NCBI GenBank assembly: GCA_003162655.1
Contig: PMMY01000072.1
Location: 2,985 to 9,579 of the forward strand
Reading direction: 5' to 3'
Source of the DNA: Methanobacterium sp.
GTDB taxonomy: Archaea; Methanobacteriota; Methanobacteria; Methanobacteriales; Methanobacteriaceae
Length of the DNA stretch: 6,595 nucleotides
The notes below the pieces were generated by a model. That model saw only the letters and a program-made list of their open reading frames with translations. It had not been told where the DNA came from and did not search any database. Position 1 is the first letter of the stretch. Each line of letters starts with the position of its first letter. Positions 1 through 6,595 of the stretch are shown piece after piece. A program made the position numbers and the translations under genes.

Positions 1-1479
1 ATGTTTCCTGATCATATCAATGAACACCATACACACCTCGAGATCGATCCATCAACCATGCTCGGAATCTGTGCAGGAATCATTCCATTTGCAAACCACA
101 ACTCATCACCTAGGAATACCATGGAAGCGGGTATGACAAAACAGGCCCTTGGCCTGTATGTTTCAAATTACAACATGAGGACAGATACCCGTGCACATTT
201 ACTACACCATCCACAAGTACCGCTCGTTAAAACCAAGAGTATGGACGCAACTAAATACGACAAACGTCCATCAGGACAGAACTTTGTTGTTGCTGTAATG
301 TCCTATGAAGGTTACAATATGGAAGATGCTCTCATACTTAACAAAGCATCCATAGAAAGGGGACTTGCAAGATCATCTTTTTTCAGGTCATATGAAGCCT
401 CAGAAAGACGTTATCCTGGAGGGCAGGAAGATAAGTTTGAGGTTCCAGAGAACATTGTCAGGGGTTACAGGTCAGAAGAAGTTTACAGACACCTGGATGA
501 GGATGGAATAGTCAATCCAGAAGTTGAAGTCACTTCAGGAGATGTTTTAATAGGTAAAACATCTCCACCAAGGTTCCTTGAAGAGATAGACGAATTCGGA
601 ACAGTAGCAGAAAGAAGACGTGAAACTTCCGTAACTGTAAGGCACGGAGAACACGGAGTAGTAGATGCTGTACTTTTAACAGAAACTGTTGAAGGAAGTA
701 AACTCGCAAAGATAAGGGTCAGAGACCAGAGACAGCCCGAATTTGGTGATAAATTTGCATCAAGGCACGGACAGAAAGGTGTTGTAGGTCTTATAGTTTC
801 ACAGGAAAATATGCCCTTCACAGAAGAAGGGGTAGTTCCAGATTTGGTAATAAATCCACACGCAATTCCATCAAGGATGTCTGTTGGTCAGGTTATTGAG
901 ATGCTAGCAGGCAAAGCCGGAACCATGGAAGGAAAAAGGATGGACGGTACACCATTTGGAGGTCAACAAGAAACCGAGATAATGGAACTGTTGAAGGAAA
1001 ATGGTTTCGAAACAGCAGGTCGTGAATCACTTTACAATGGAATAACTGGAGAAAGAATCGAATCCGAGATATTTGTTGGAGTTGCATTCTATCAAAAACT
1101 GCACCATATGACCGCGGATAAAGTATACGCCAGGTCAAGGGGACCTGTACAAGTTTTAACAAGGCAGCCAACAGAAGGTAGAGCAAGAGAAGGTGGTTTA
1201 AGATTTGGAGAGATGGAAAGAGATTGTCTTATTGCACACGGTGCAGCACTTGCACTAAAAGAAAGACTTTTAGATGAATCTGACAAATATGAAGCTCTTA
1301 TATGTCAGGAATGTGGAATGATAGCCATATACGACAGAATAAGAGACAAAAAATATTGTGCAATATGCGGTGAATCAGAAACATTTCCTGTTGAGATTTC
1401 ATATGCATTCAAACTTTTACTCGACGAACTCAAGAGCCTTTGTATATTCCCAAAATTAGTTCTTGAAGATAAAGCATAG
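1..1479 (+). CDS. rpoB1: DNA-directed RNA polymerase subunit B' (5'-truncated by window edge)
   Basis: This is the C-terminal part of the second-largest archaeal RNA polymerase subunit, which forms one side of the active-centre cleft. The first base falls inside the gene: the visible 492 residues open at the family's HTHLEID region, so the ATG at base 1 is an internal Met. By recalled family length (about 600 residues) roughly 110 codons are missing. Visible landmarks, in window residue numbers, are SSPRNT (35-40, fork/rifampicin-region equivalent), GYNMEDA (104-110, where E108 and D109 match the Rpb2 acidic pair near metal B) and [12 protein letters not shown] (249-260). In the last, K251 and K259 match Rpb2 K979 and K987. 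R292 in HAIPSRM matches Rpb2 R1020. A C-terminal zinc site is formed by C435, C438, C453 and C456. The gene ends with TAG, 65 bases before rpoA1. Methanogens usually split RpoB into B'' and B'. The split lies outside the window, so calling this B' rather than a full-length B is an inference from the lineage. Confidence 0.96.
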   Translation: MFPDHINEHHTHLEIDPSTMLGICAGIIPFANHNSSPRNTMEAGMTKQALGLYVSNYNMRTDTRAHLLHHPQVPLVKTKSMDATKYDKRPSGQNFVVAVMSYEGYNMEDALILNKASIERGLARSSFFRSYEASERRYPGGQEDKFEVPENIVRGYRSEEVYRHLDEDGIVNPEVEVTSGDVLIGKTSPPRFLEEIDEFGTVAERRRETSVTVRHGEHGVVDAVLLTETVEGSKLAKIRVRDQRQPEFGDKFASRHGQKGVVGLIVSQENMPFTEEGVVPDLVINPHAIPSRMSVGQVIEMLAGKAGTMEGKRMDGTPFGGQQETEIMELLKENGFETAGRESLYNGITGERIESEIFVGVAFYQKLHHMTADKVYARSRGPVQVLTRQPTEGRAREGGLRFGEMERDCLIAHGAALALKERLLDESDKYEALICQECGMIAIYDRIRDKKYCAICGESETFPVEISYAFKLLLDELKSLCIFPKLVLEDKA

Positions 1480-1535
1480 GGCGAACAGTAAGCTGATATG
1501 ATGCTGAAATAAAGCAAATAACGGCACATAATAAT

Positions 1536-1541
1536 AAGGAG
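1536..1541 (+). promoter_or_regulatory. Ribosome binding site of rpoA1
   Basis: AAGGAG is complementary to the 3' end of archaeal 16S rRNA. It sits 3 bases before the ATG at 1545 and 9 bases before the in-frame TTG at 1551. The usual spacing of roughly 5 to 9 bases fits TTG better, so this site decides the start-codon question for A'. The rest of the 65-base spacer after rpoB1 (1480-1544) shows no clear promoter or T-run terminator, which agrees with read-through from rpoB1. Confidence 0.7.
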
Positions 1542-1544
1542 AGA

Positions 1545-4166
1545 ATGAGCTTGAAAGGAATTTTAAAAAAGATTTCCCAAATCAACTTTGGTCTTATGTC
1601 TCCAGAGAACATAAGAAAAATGTCCGTTACCAAGATCGTAACCCCAGACACCTATGATGAGGACGGATATCCAATAGAGGCCGGACTCATGGACCCTAGA
1701 TTGGGAGTTATTGACCCAGGACTTCGATGTAGATCCTGTGGATCAAAGGGCGGAGATTGTCAGGGACATTTTGGACACATAAACTTAGCAAGACCCGTTA
1801 TACATGTGGGGTTTGCAGACACAATTCACAAGGTTTTGCGATCAACCTGCAAAGACTGTGGACGTGTTCTCTTAACCGAAGCTGAAATGGTAGATTACAA
1901 AGAAAAAATTGAAAACCACCTCAAAAATGAGGAGAGCATAACAGCAATAATTAAAGAAGTTTACACCGTTGCAAGAAGGGATAAATGTCCCCACTGTGCT
2001 GAAGAACAAGAAGACGTCAAAATAGACAAACCAGTTTCAATAGTTGAAGGAAACTACAAACTCACTGCAAGTGAGGTAAGGGAAAGGCTTGAAACCATAC
2101 CTGAAGATGAGTACATATTTGTTGGTATAAACCGTGAAATTGCAAAACCAGAATGGATGGTTTTAACAGTACTTCCTGTTCCACCAGTGACTGTGAGGCC
2201 TTCAATAACACTTGAAACAGGAGAAAGGTCTGAAGACGATTTAACACATAAACTTGTGGATATTTTAAGGATCAACCAGAGGCTCAAGGAAAACATGGAA
2301 GCAGGAGCACCCCAACTCATAGTTGAGGATCTTTGGGAACTTCTACAGTATCATGTTACAACCTACTTTGACAATGAGGCATCGGGGGTGCCACCGGCCA
2401 GACATAGGTCAGGAAGACCTCTTAAGACACTTGCACAACGTCTTAAAGGTAAAGAGGGGCGTTTTAGAAGTAACCTTTCTGGTAAGAGGGTTAACTTCTC
2501 AGCCAGAACTGTTATATCTCCCGATCCAAATATAAGCATAAATGAGGTTGGAGTACCAGAGATGATAGCCACAGAGGTAACTGTGCCTGTTTTTGTAACT
2601 GAATGGAACATCGATGATATGAAGAAGTTCATAATGAACGGTCCCAAAGTACATCCCGGAGCTAACTATGTTATAAGGCCAGATGAAAGGAAGATAAGGG
2701 TTTATGATGAGACCAAAGAAACAGTTATCGAGAAACTGGAACCTGGATTCATTGTTGAAAGGCACCTCATGGATGGAGATGTCGTATTATTCAACAGGCA
2801 GCCTTCACTCCATAGGATGTCAATGATGGCCCACGAAGTTAAAGTTTTACCATACAAAACTTTCAGGTTGAATTTATGTGTTTGCCCACCATACAACGCT
2901 GATTTTGATGGAGACGAAATGAATATGCATGTATTTCAAACAGAAGAATCTCGTGCAGAAGCTAAATCCCTTATGAGGGTTCAGGAACACATACTATCCC
3001 CAAGATTTGGAGGACCGATCATAGGTGGAATACATGATCATATATCCGGTGCATACCTTCTTACAAGAGAAGGTTCTATTTTCTCAGAGGAAGACGTATT
3101 TCAAATGGTTAAACGTGCTAGAATGCCTTTACCAAAGGCTACTGGTAAAGATTGGACTGGAAAACAGGTTTTCAGCTTACTTCTTCCTAAGGATCTCAAC
3201 ATGGTCTACAAGGCAGAAATATGCAGGAAATGCGATGAATGTCTAAAACAGGAATGTAAAAATGATGCATACGTAGTCATAGAAAATGGGCAGATAAAAA
3301 CCGGTGCAATGGACGAAAAAGCCTACGGTGCATTTTCGGGTAAGATACTGGATTCCATTGTTAAGGAGTACGGTACAGATAAGGCTCGTGAATTCCTTGA
3401 TTCATCCACCAAACTTGCAATTGCAGGTATAATGAAAAGGGGTTTCACAACCAGTACAGCGGACGAGGAAATACCAAGGGAAGCCAAAGATCGTATAGAA
3501 CAGTTACTTGCAAATGCGGAGGCAAGGGTTGAACAGCTAATTGAAGCATACCACAATGAAGAACTGGAAGCCCTGCCGGGCAGAAGCCTAAGGGAAACCC
3601 TTGAGATGAAGATAATGCAGGTTCTTGGTGAAGCCAGGGACAAGTCTGGTGAAATAGCAGAAAGTTACTTTGGAATGGAGAACCATGCTGTCATAATGGC
3701 TCTTACTGGTGCAAGAGGTTCAATGTTGAACTTGACTCAGATTGCGGCATGTGTAGGTCAGCAATCTGTTCGTGGTGGACGTATAGAAAGGGGTTATAGT
3801 AAAAGAACACTACCTCATTTCCAGGTTGGAGAACTTGGTGCTAAAGCAAGTGGATTTGTTCATTCAAGCTACAAGAAAGGTCTAGACCCACTGGAGTTCT
3901 TTTTCCATGCAATGGGTGGAAGAGAAGGTCTGGTAGATACAGCTATACGTACTGCACAGAGTGGTTACATGCAGAGAAGACTGGTTAATGCCCTTCAGGA
4001 TCTGAATGTACAGCCAGATGGAACTGTAAGAGACAACAGGGGAGTTATTATCCAAACTCAATATGGTGAAGACGGTATAGACCCTGCAAAAAGTGACTAC
4101 GGTAAAGTTGCAGACATAGACAGGATGATAGACGAGATGAGGATAAAATCCAAGGCTGGAAAATAA
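1545..4166 (+). CDS. rpoA1: DNA-directed RNA polymerase subunit A'
   Basis: This is the N-terminal two thirds of the largest polymerase subunit and carries the catalytic centre. From the ATG at 1545 it has 873 residues, normal for archaeal A'. The clamp zinc ligands are C62, C65, C72 and H75 (CxxC-x6-CxxH). A second zinc site is likely C102, C105, C148 and C151. The active-site loop NADFDGDE (451-458) supplies D453, D455 and D457, which bind catalytic magnesium A. The bridge helix lies at about 779-822 and contains FFFHAMGGREG. Residues 560-571 add a four-cysteine cluster, C-x2-C-x2-C-x4-C, apart from both zinc sites. There is no intein in the DFDGD region. The start is ambiguous: AAGGAG (1536-1541) lies only 3 bases before the ATG but 9 before an in-frame TTG at 1551. 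The TTG would give the MKGILKKISQ start that relatives share as I recall them. The trigger loop is not here but in the next gene. Confidence 0.98.
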   Translation: MSLKGILKKISQINFGLMSPENIRKMSVTKIVTPDTYDEDGYPIEAGLMDPRLGVIDPGLRCRSCGSKGGDCQGHFGHINLARPVIHVGFADTIHKVLRSTCKDCGRVLLTEAEMVDYKEKIENHLKNEESITAIIKEVYTVARRDKCPHCAEEQEDVKIDKPVSIVEGNYKLTASEVRERLETIPEDEYIFVGINREIAKPEWMVLTVLPVPPVTVRPSITLETGERSEDDLTHKLVDILRINQRLKENMEAGAPQLIVEDLWELLQYHVTTYFDNEASGVPPARHRSGRPLKTLAQRLKGKEGRFRSNLSGKRVNFSARTVISPDPNISINEVGVPEMIATEVTVPVFVTEWNIDDMKKFIMNGPKVHPGANYVIRPDERKIRVYDETKETVIEKLEPGFIVERHLMDGDVVLFNRQPSLHRMSMMAHEVKVLPYKTFRLNLCVCPPYNADFDGDEMNMHVFQTEESRAEAKSLMRVQEHILSPRFGGPIIGGIHDHISGAYLLTREGSIFSEEDVFQMVKRARMPLPKATGKDWTGKQVFSLLLPKDLNMVYKAEICRKCDECLKQECKNDAYVVIENGQIKTGAMDEKAYGAFSGKILDSIVKEYGTDKAREFLDSSTKLAIAGIMKRGFTTSTADEEIPREAKDRIEQLLANAEARVEQLIEAYHNEELEALPGRSLRETLEMKIMQVLGEARDKSGEIAESYFGMENHAVIMALTGARGSMLNLTQIAACVGQQSVRGGRIERGYSKRTLPHFQVGELGAKASGFVHSSYKKGLDPLEFFFHAMGGREGLVDTAIRTAQSGYMQRRLVNALQDLNVQPDGTVRDNRGVIIQTQYGEDGIDPAKSDYGKVADIDRMIDEMRIKSKAGK

Positions 4167-4245
4167 CCAGCAGGATTCATCATTTATTTTTAATTTAATC
4201 GATTATTGATATTATTAATGGGACGTAATAGGATCAGGTGGTTTT
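4167..4245 (+). other. AT-rich spacer between rpoA1 and rpoA2 with possible weak internal promoter
   Basis: This 79-base spacer encodes nothing recognisable. It holds a TA-rich stretch at 4183-4198 (TTTATTTTTAATTTAA) that could act as an archaeal TATA box. If so, a start site about 25 bases downstream would leave a 5' leader of about 30 bases. The run of five T at 4187-4191 could equally be a weak pause or termination signal. An 8-base palindrome AATCGATT lies at 4197-4204, but this is expected by chance in AT-rich DNA. With no clear upstream BRE element, the promoter reading is speculative. Confidence 0.3.
4236..4240 (+). promoter_or_regulatory. Ribosome binding site of rpoA2
   Basis: AGGTG matches part of the GGAGGTGATC complement of the 16S rRNA 3' end. 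It lies 5 bases before the GTG at 4246 and supports that codon as the rpoA2 start. Confidence 0.65.
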
Positions 4246-5399
<1,154 letters not shown>

Positions 5400-5400
<1 letters not shown>

Positions 5401-5404
5401 GAGG
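5400..5404 (+). promoter_or_regulatory. Ribosome binding site of rpl30e overlapping the rpoA2 stop
   Basis: GGAGG begins at the last base of the rpoA2 TAG stop and lies 6 bases before the rpl30e ATG at 5411. A ribosome terminating on rpoA2 would cover this site, so the two genes are probably translationally linked. Confidence 0.8.
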
Positions 5405-5410
5405 CAGTAG

Positions 5411-5707
5411 ATGGATATAGATAGAGGAATAAGAGTTGCTGTAGATACAGGTAATGTCATACTTGGATCTGACAAATCAATTCAGGAGCTAAAACTTGGA
5501 AAGGGAAAGCTCGTGATCATTGCAGGTAATTGCCCTACAGATATTAGGGAAGATGTTGAACAGTATTCAAAATTATCAGATGTCACTGTTTACAATTATG
5601 ATGGTACAAGTGTAGATCTAGGATCTGTATGCGGTAAACCATTCACAGTTGCAACATTAATAATTAAGGATCCTGGTGACTCCACCATATTAGAGATAAT
5701 GGGGTAG
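5411..5707 (+). CDS. rpl30e: Large-subunit ribosomal protein eL30 (L30e)
   Basis: This is a 50S ribosomal protein of the archaeal and eukaryotic eL30 family, a single alpha-beta-alpha domain related to the kink-turn RNA binders L7Ae and eL8. Its 98 residues match the family's usual length of about 100. Diagnostic segments are KLVIIAGNCP (33-42), the DIREDVEQYSKL helix (44-55) and GTSVDLGSVCGKPF (65-78). The ATG at 5411 follows a strong GGAGG at good spacing, so the start is secure. It sits 10 bases after rpoA2 and 5 bases before nusA, clearly within one transcription unit. This position between rpoA2 and nusA is the standard euryarchaeal arrangement. Eukaryotic L30 can regulate its own mRNA by binding a kink-turn. 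The 10-base gap upstream leaves no room for such a leader here. Confidence 0.95.
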   Translation: MDIDRGIRVAVDTGNVILGSDKSIQELKLGKGKLVIIAGNCPTDIREDVEQYSKLSDVTVYNYDGTSVDLGSVCGKPFTVATLIIKDPGDSTILEIMG

Positions 5708-5712
5708 TTTCT

Positions 5713-6144
5713 GTGACCATAAAATTTTCAACCAACGAAATAAGATACATTGCATTGTTTGAAAGCATGACCGGTGCCATGGTAAAGGACTGTTTAGTGG
5801 ATGATGAAAATGGTAAATTAACATTCCTGGTTAAAAAGGGAGATATGGGACTTGCCATTGGAAAAAGAGGAAGCACAGTTGCCAAGGTTCAGAAAACAGT
5901 TGATAAAGGTGTTGAGGTTATTGAACATTCAGATGATCCTGTTGAATTTATAGGAAATCTCATGTCCCCTGCTAAGATCAGAAGTATAAGAATACTTCAG
6001 AAAGAAAACGGGGAGAAAATTGCCACTCTTGAGACAGATTCAAGGAATAAACGCACCGCAATTGGAAAAGGCGGTCAGAACATAGAGCGAGCAAGACTCT
6101 TGGCCAAGAGGCAGCATAATATAAATAACATTATTATAAAATAG
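5713..6144 (+). CDS. nusA: NusA-like transcription factor with two KH domains
   Basis: This is archaeal NusA, a small RNA-binding protein thought to act in transcription termination or antitermination. Its exact archaeal role is less certain than that of bacterial NusA. The 143 residues hold only two KH domains. The bacterial polymerase-binding N-terminal domain and the S1 domain are absent, which is normal for archaea. KH1 has its GxxG loop at GKRG (50-53) within GDMGLAIGKRGSTVAKV. KH2 has GKGG (118-121) followed by the helix QNIERARLLAKRQ (122-134). The N-terminus IRYIALFESMTGAMVKDC (10-27) is typical of the archaeal family. The GTG start at 5713 is 5 bases after the rpl30e stop. It has only a poor GGGGT (5701-5705) upstream, overlapping that stop, so translation probably depends on coupling to rpl30e. 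The stop is TAG at 6142-6144. Confidence 0.94.
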   Translation: MTIKFSTNEIRYIALFESMTGAMVKDCLVDDENGKLTFLVKKGDMGLAIGKRGSTVAKVQKTVDKGVEVIEHSDDPVEFIGNLMSPAKIRSIRILQKENGEKIATLETDSRNKRTAIGKGGQNIERARLLAKRQHNINNIIIK

Positions 6145-6183
6145 AGATGAACGAGAAACAGATGTTTAAATCATATTATCCAA

Positions 6184-6206
6184 ATAATAAGTGTTACTCT
6201 TATTAT
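6184..6206. repeat. 8-bp inverted repeat with 7-base loop after nusA
   Basis: ATAATAAG at 6184-6191 and CTTATTAT at 6199-6206 are exact reverse complements separated by TGTTACT. Seven of the eight pairs are A-T, so an RNA hairpin would be weak. It lies 40 bases after the nusA stop and just upstream of a candidate TATA box. It could be an operator, part of a terminator, or a chance product of the AT-rich composition. Confidence 0.4.
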
Positions 6207-6209
6207 CAT

Positions 6210-6220
6210 CGAATATAATA
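6210..6220 (+). promoter_or_regulatory. Candidate archaeal promoter (BRE/TATA) for rps12
   Basis: CGAATATAATA resembles an archaeal promoter: a short purine-containing BRE-like CGAA followed by TATAATA. At the usual distance of about 25 bases from the TATA centre, transcription would start near 6240, leaving a leader of roughly 50 bases before the TTG start. The surrounding DNA is very AT-rich and other TATA-like words occur (for example GGATATATC at 6238-6246), so the exact box is uncertain. Confidence 0.4.
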
Positions 6221-6275
6221 TTATTAAATAATTAATTGGATATATCTGATAAATTTGATTAAATGGTAATTTTAC

Positions 6276-6282
6276 AAGGAGG
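6276..6282 (+). promoter_or_regulatory. Strong ribosome binding site of rps12
   Basis: AAGGAGG is the best match to the anti-Shine-Dalgarno sequence in the window. It lies 8 bases before the TTG at 6291 and fixes that codon as the start, because no in-frame ATG or GTG occurs at a suitable distance. Confidence 0.85.
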
Positions 6283-6290
6283 AATTTCAT

Positions 6291-6595
6291 TTGCCAGGAC
6301 TTTTCGCAGCAAAAAAGCTTAAAAAGAATAGACAGAACTTCAGGTGGAAGGATGTGGAGTATAAGAGGAAAGCTCTTAGATTAGATGTTAAAGCTGACCC
6401 ATTAGAAGGTGCACCTCAGGCTAGGGGAATCGTTATTGAGAAGGTGGGTGTAGAGGCAAAACAGCCCAACTCAGCCATAAGGAAATGTGTACGTGTCCAG
6501 CTTATAAAAAATGGTAAACAATTAACAGCCTTTGCTCCCGGAGATGGTGCAATCGGGTTCATTGACGAGCACGATGAAGTCATGATAGAGGGAAT
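6291..6595 (+). CDS. rps12: Small-subunit ribosomal protein uS12 (3'-truncated by window edge)
   Basis: This is the archaeal form of ribosomal protein S12, which lines the decoding centre of the 30S subunit and affects translational accuracy. The window holds 101 codons plus two bases; recalled family members run to about 140 residues, so about 40 are missing. The start is TTG, read as Met, and gives [19 protein letters not shown], the N-terminus typical of methanogen S12. Conserved segments are GAPQARGIV (40-48) and [14 protein letters not shown] (57-70), the counterpart of the bacterial KPNSALRK loop that approaches the decoding site. [18 protein letters not shown] (80-97) follows. The gene lies 146 bases after nusA. 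In related archaea rps7 and the elongation factor genes follow, which cannot be seen here. Codon use matches the upstream genes. Confidence 0.96.
   Translation, partial: MPGLFAAKKLKKNRQNFRWKDVEYKRKALRLDVKADPLEGAPQARGIVIEKVGVEAKQPNSAIRKCVRVQLIKNGKQLTAFAPGDGAIGFIDEHDEVMIEG

Larger units (their letters stand above)
6145..6290 (+). other. AT-rich spacer between nusA and rps12
   Basis: This 146-base spacer is the longest non-coding stretch in the window and has no recognisable reading frame or RNA gene. It holds a small inverted repeat (6184-6206), a candidate TATA box (6210-6220) and the strong rps12 ribosome binding site (6276-6282). There is no long T-run after nusA. The layout suggests that rps12 and the translation genes expected beyond the window have their own promoter, perhaps in addition to read-through from the polymerase genes. 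Confidence 0.6.

Noticed and set aside
1..3. ATG at the first base as the true start of rpoB1
   Set aside because: The next residues align with the middle of the family, just before HTHLEID, and the product would lack about 110 conserved residues. The gene is cut by the window edge.
2895..2925. Possible intein in the A' catalytic loop, a known insertion region in some archaeal polymerase genes
   Set aside because: The NADFDGDEMN segment is continuous and the protein has normal length, so no intein is present.
2323..3246. Plus-strand open frames at 2323-2535 and 3025-3246 in another frame of rpoA1
   Set aside because: Both lie wholly within conserved A' coding sequence, and their translations resemble no family I recognise.
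5401..5410. Kink-turn leader for L30e autoregulation, as known for yeast L30
   Set aside because: Only 10 bases separate rpoA2 from rpl30e, too short for a kink-turn leader, and I saw no convincing motif.
6145..6290. tRNA, small RNA or CRISPR-like repeats in the nusA-rps12 spacer
   Set aside because: No cloverleaf, no repeated unit and no GC-rich structured segment is visible; the spacer is plain AT-rich DNA with one short inverted repeat.

Overview
The window is a stretch of chromosomal housekeeping DNA from an archaeon, most likely a methanogen of the order Methanobacteriales (Methanobacterium-like). The evidence is a largest RNA polymerase subunit split into separate A' and A'' genes, an L30e protein and a KH-only NusA directly downstream, and archaeal-type uS12. 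The amino-acid sequences also closely resemble what I remember of Methanothermobacter homologues. The DNA is AT-rich, with many AGA/AGG and ATA codons used evenly across all genes, so nothing suggests recent transfer. Genus-level placement is an inference.

All genes lie on the plus strand. Bases 1-1479 are the 3' part of rpoB1 (subunit B'), cut by the window edge. After a 65-base spacer comes rpoA1 (subunit A', complete, stop at 4166). After a 79-base AT-rich spacer comes rpoA2 (subunit A'', 4246-5400). Then follow tightly packed rpl30e (5411-5707) and nusA (5713-6144). A 146-base AT-rich spacer holds a candidate promoter and a small inverted repeat. It precedes rps12 (uS12), which starts at a TTG codon at 6291 and runs off the right edge.

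The genes form the widely conserved euryarchaeal rpo-rpl30e-nusA-rps12 cluster. B', A' and A'' together build the polymerase active centre: the catalytic aspartates and bridge helix are in A', the trigger loop in A'', and the NTP- and metal-contacting residues in B'. L30e and S12 are ribosomal proteins, and NusA is an RNA-binding protein linked to transcription, so the cluster couples the transcription and translation machinery.

I found no undescribed system, mobile element, CRISPR array or RNA gene. The points most worth a second look are the A' start codon (TTG versus ATG), a four-cysteine cluster in A' outside the two usual zinc sites, the dominance of non-ATG starts, the poor ribosome binding site of nusA, and the regulatory content of the two AT-rich spacers.
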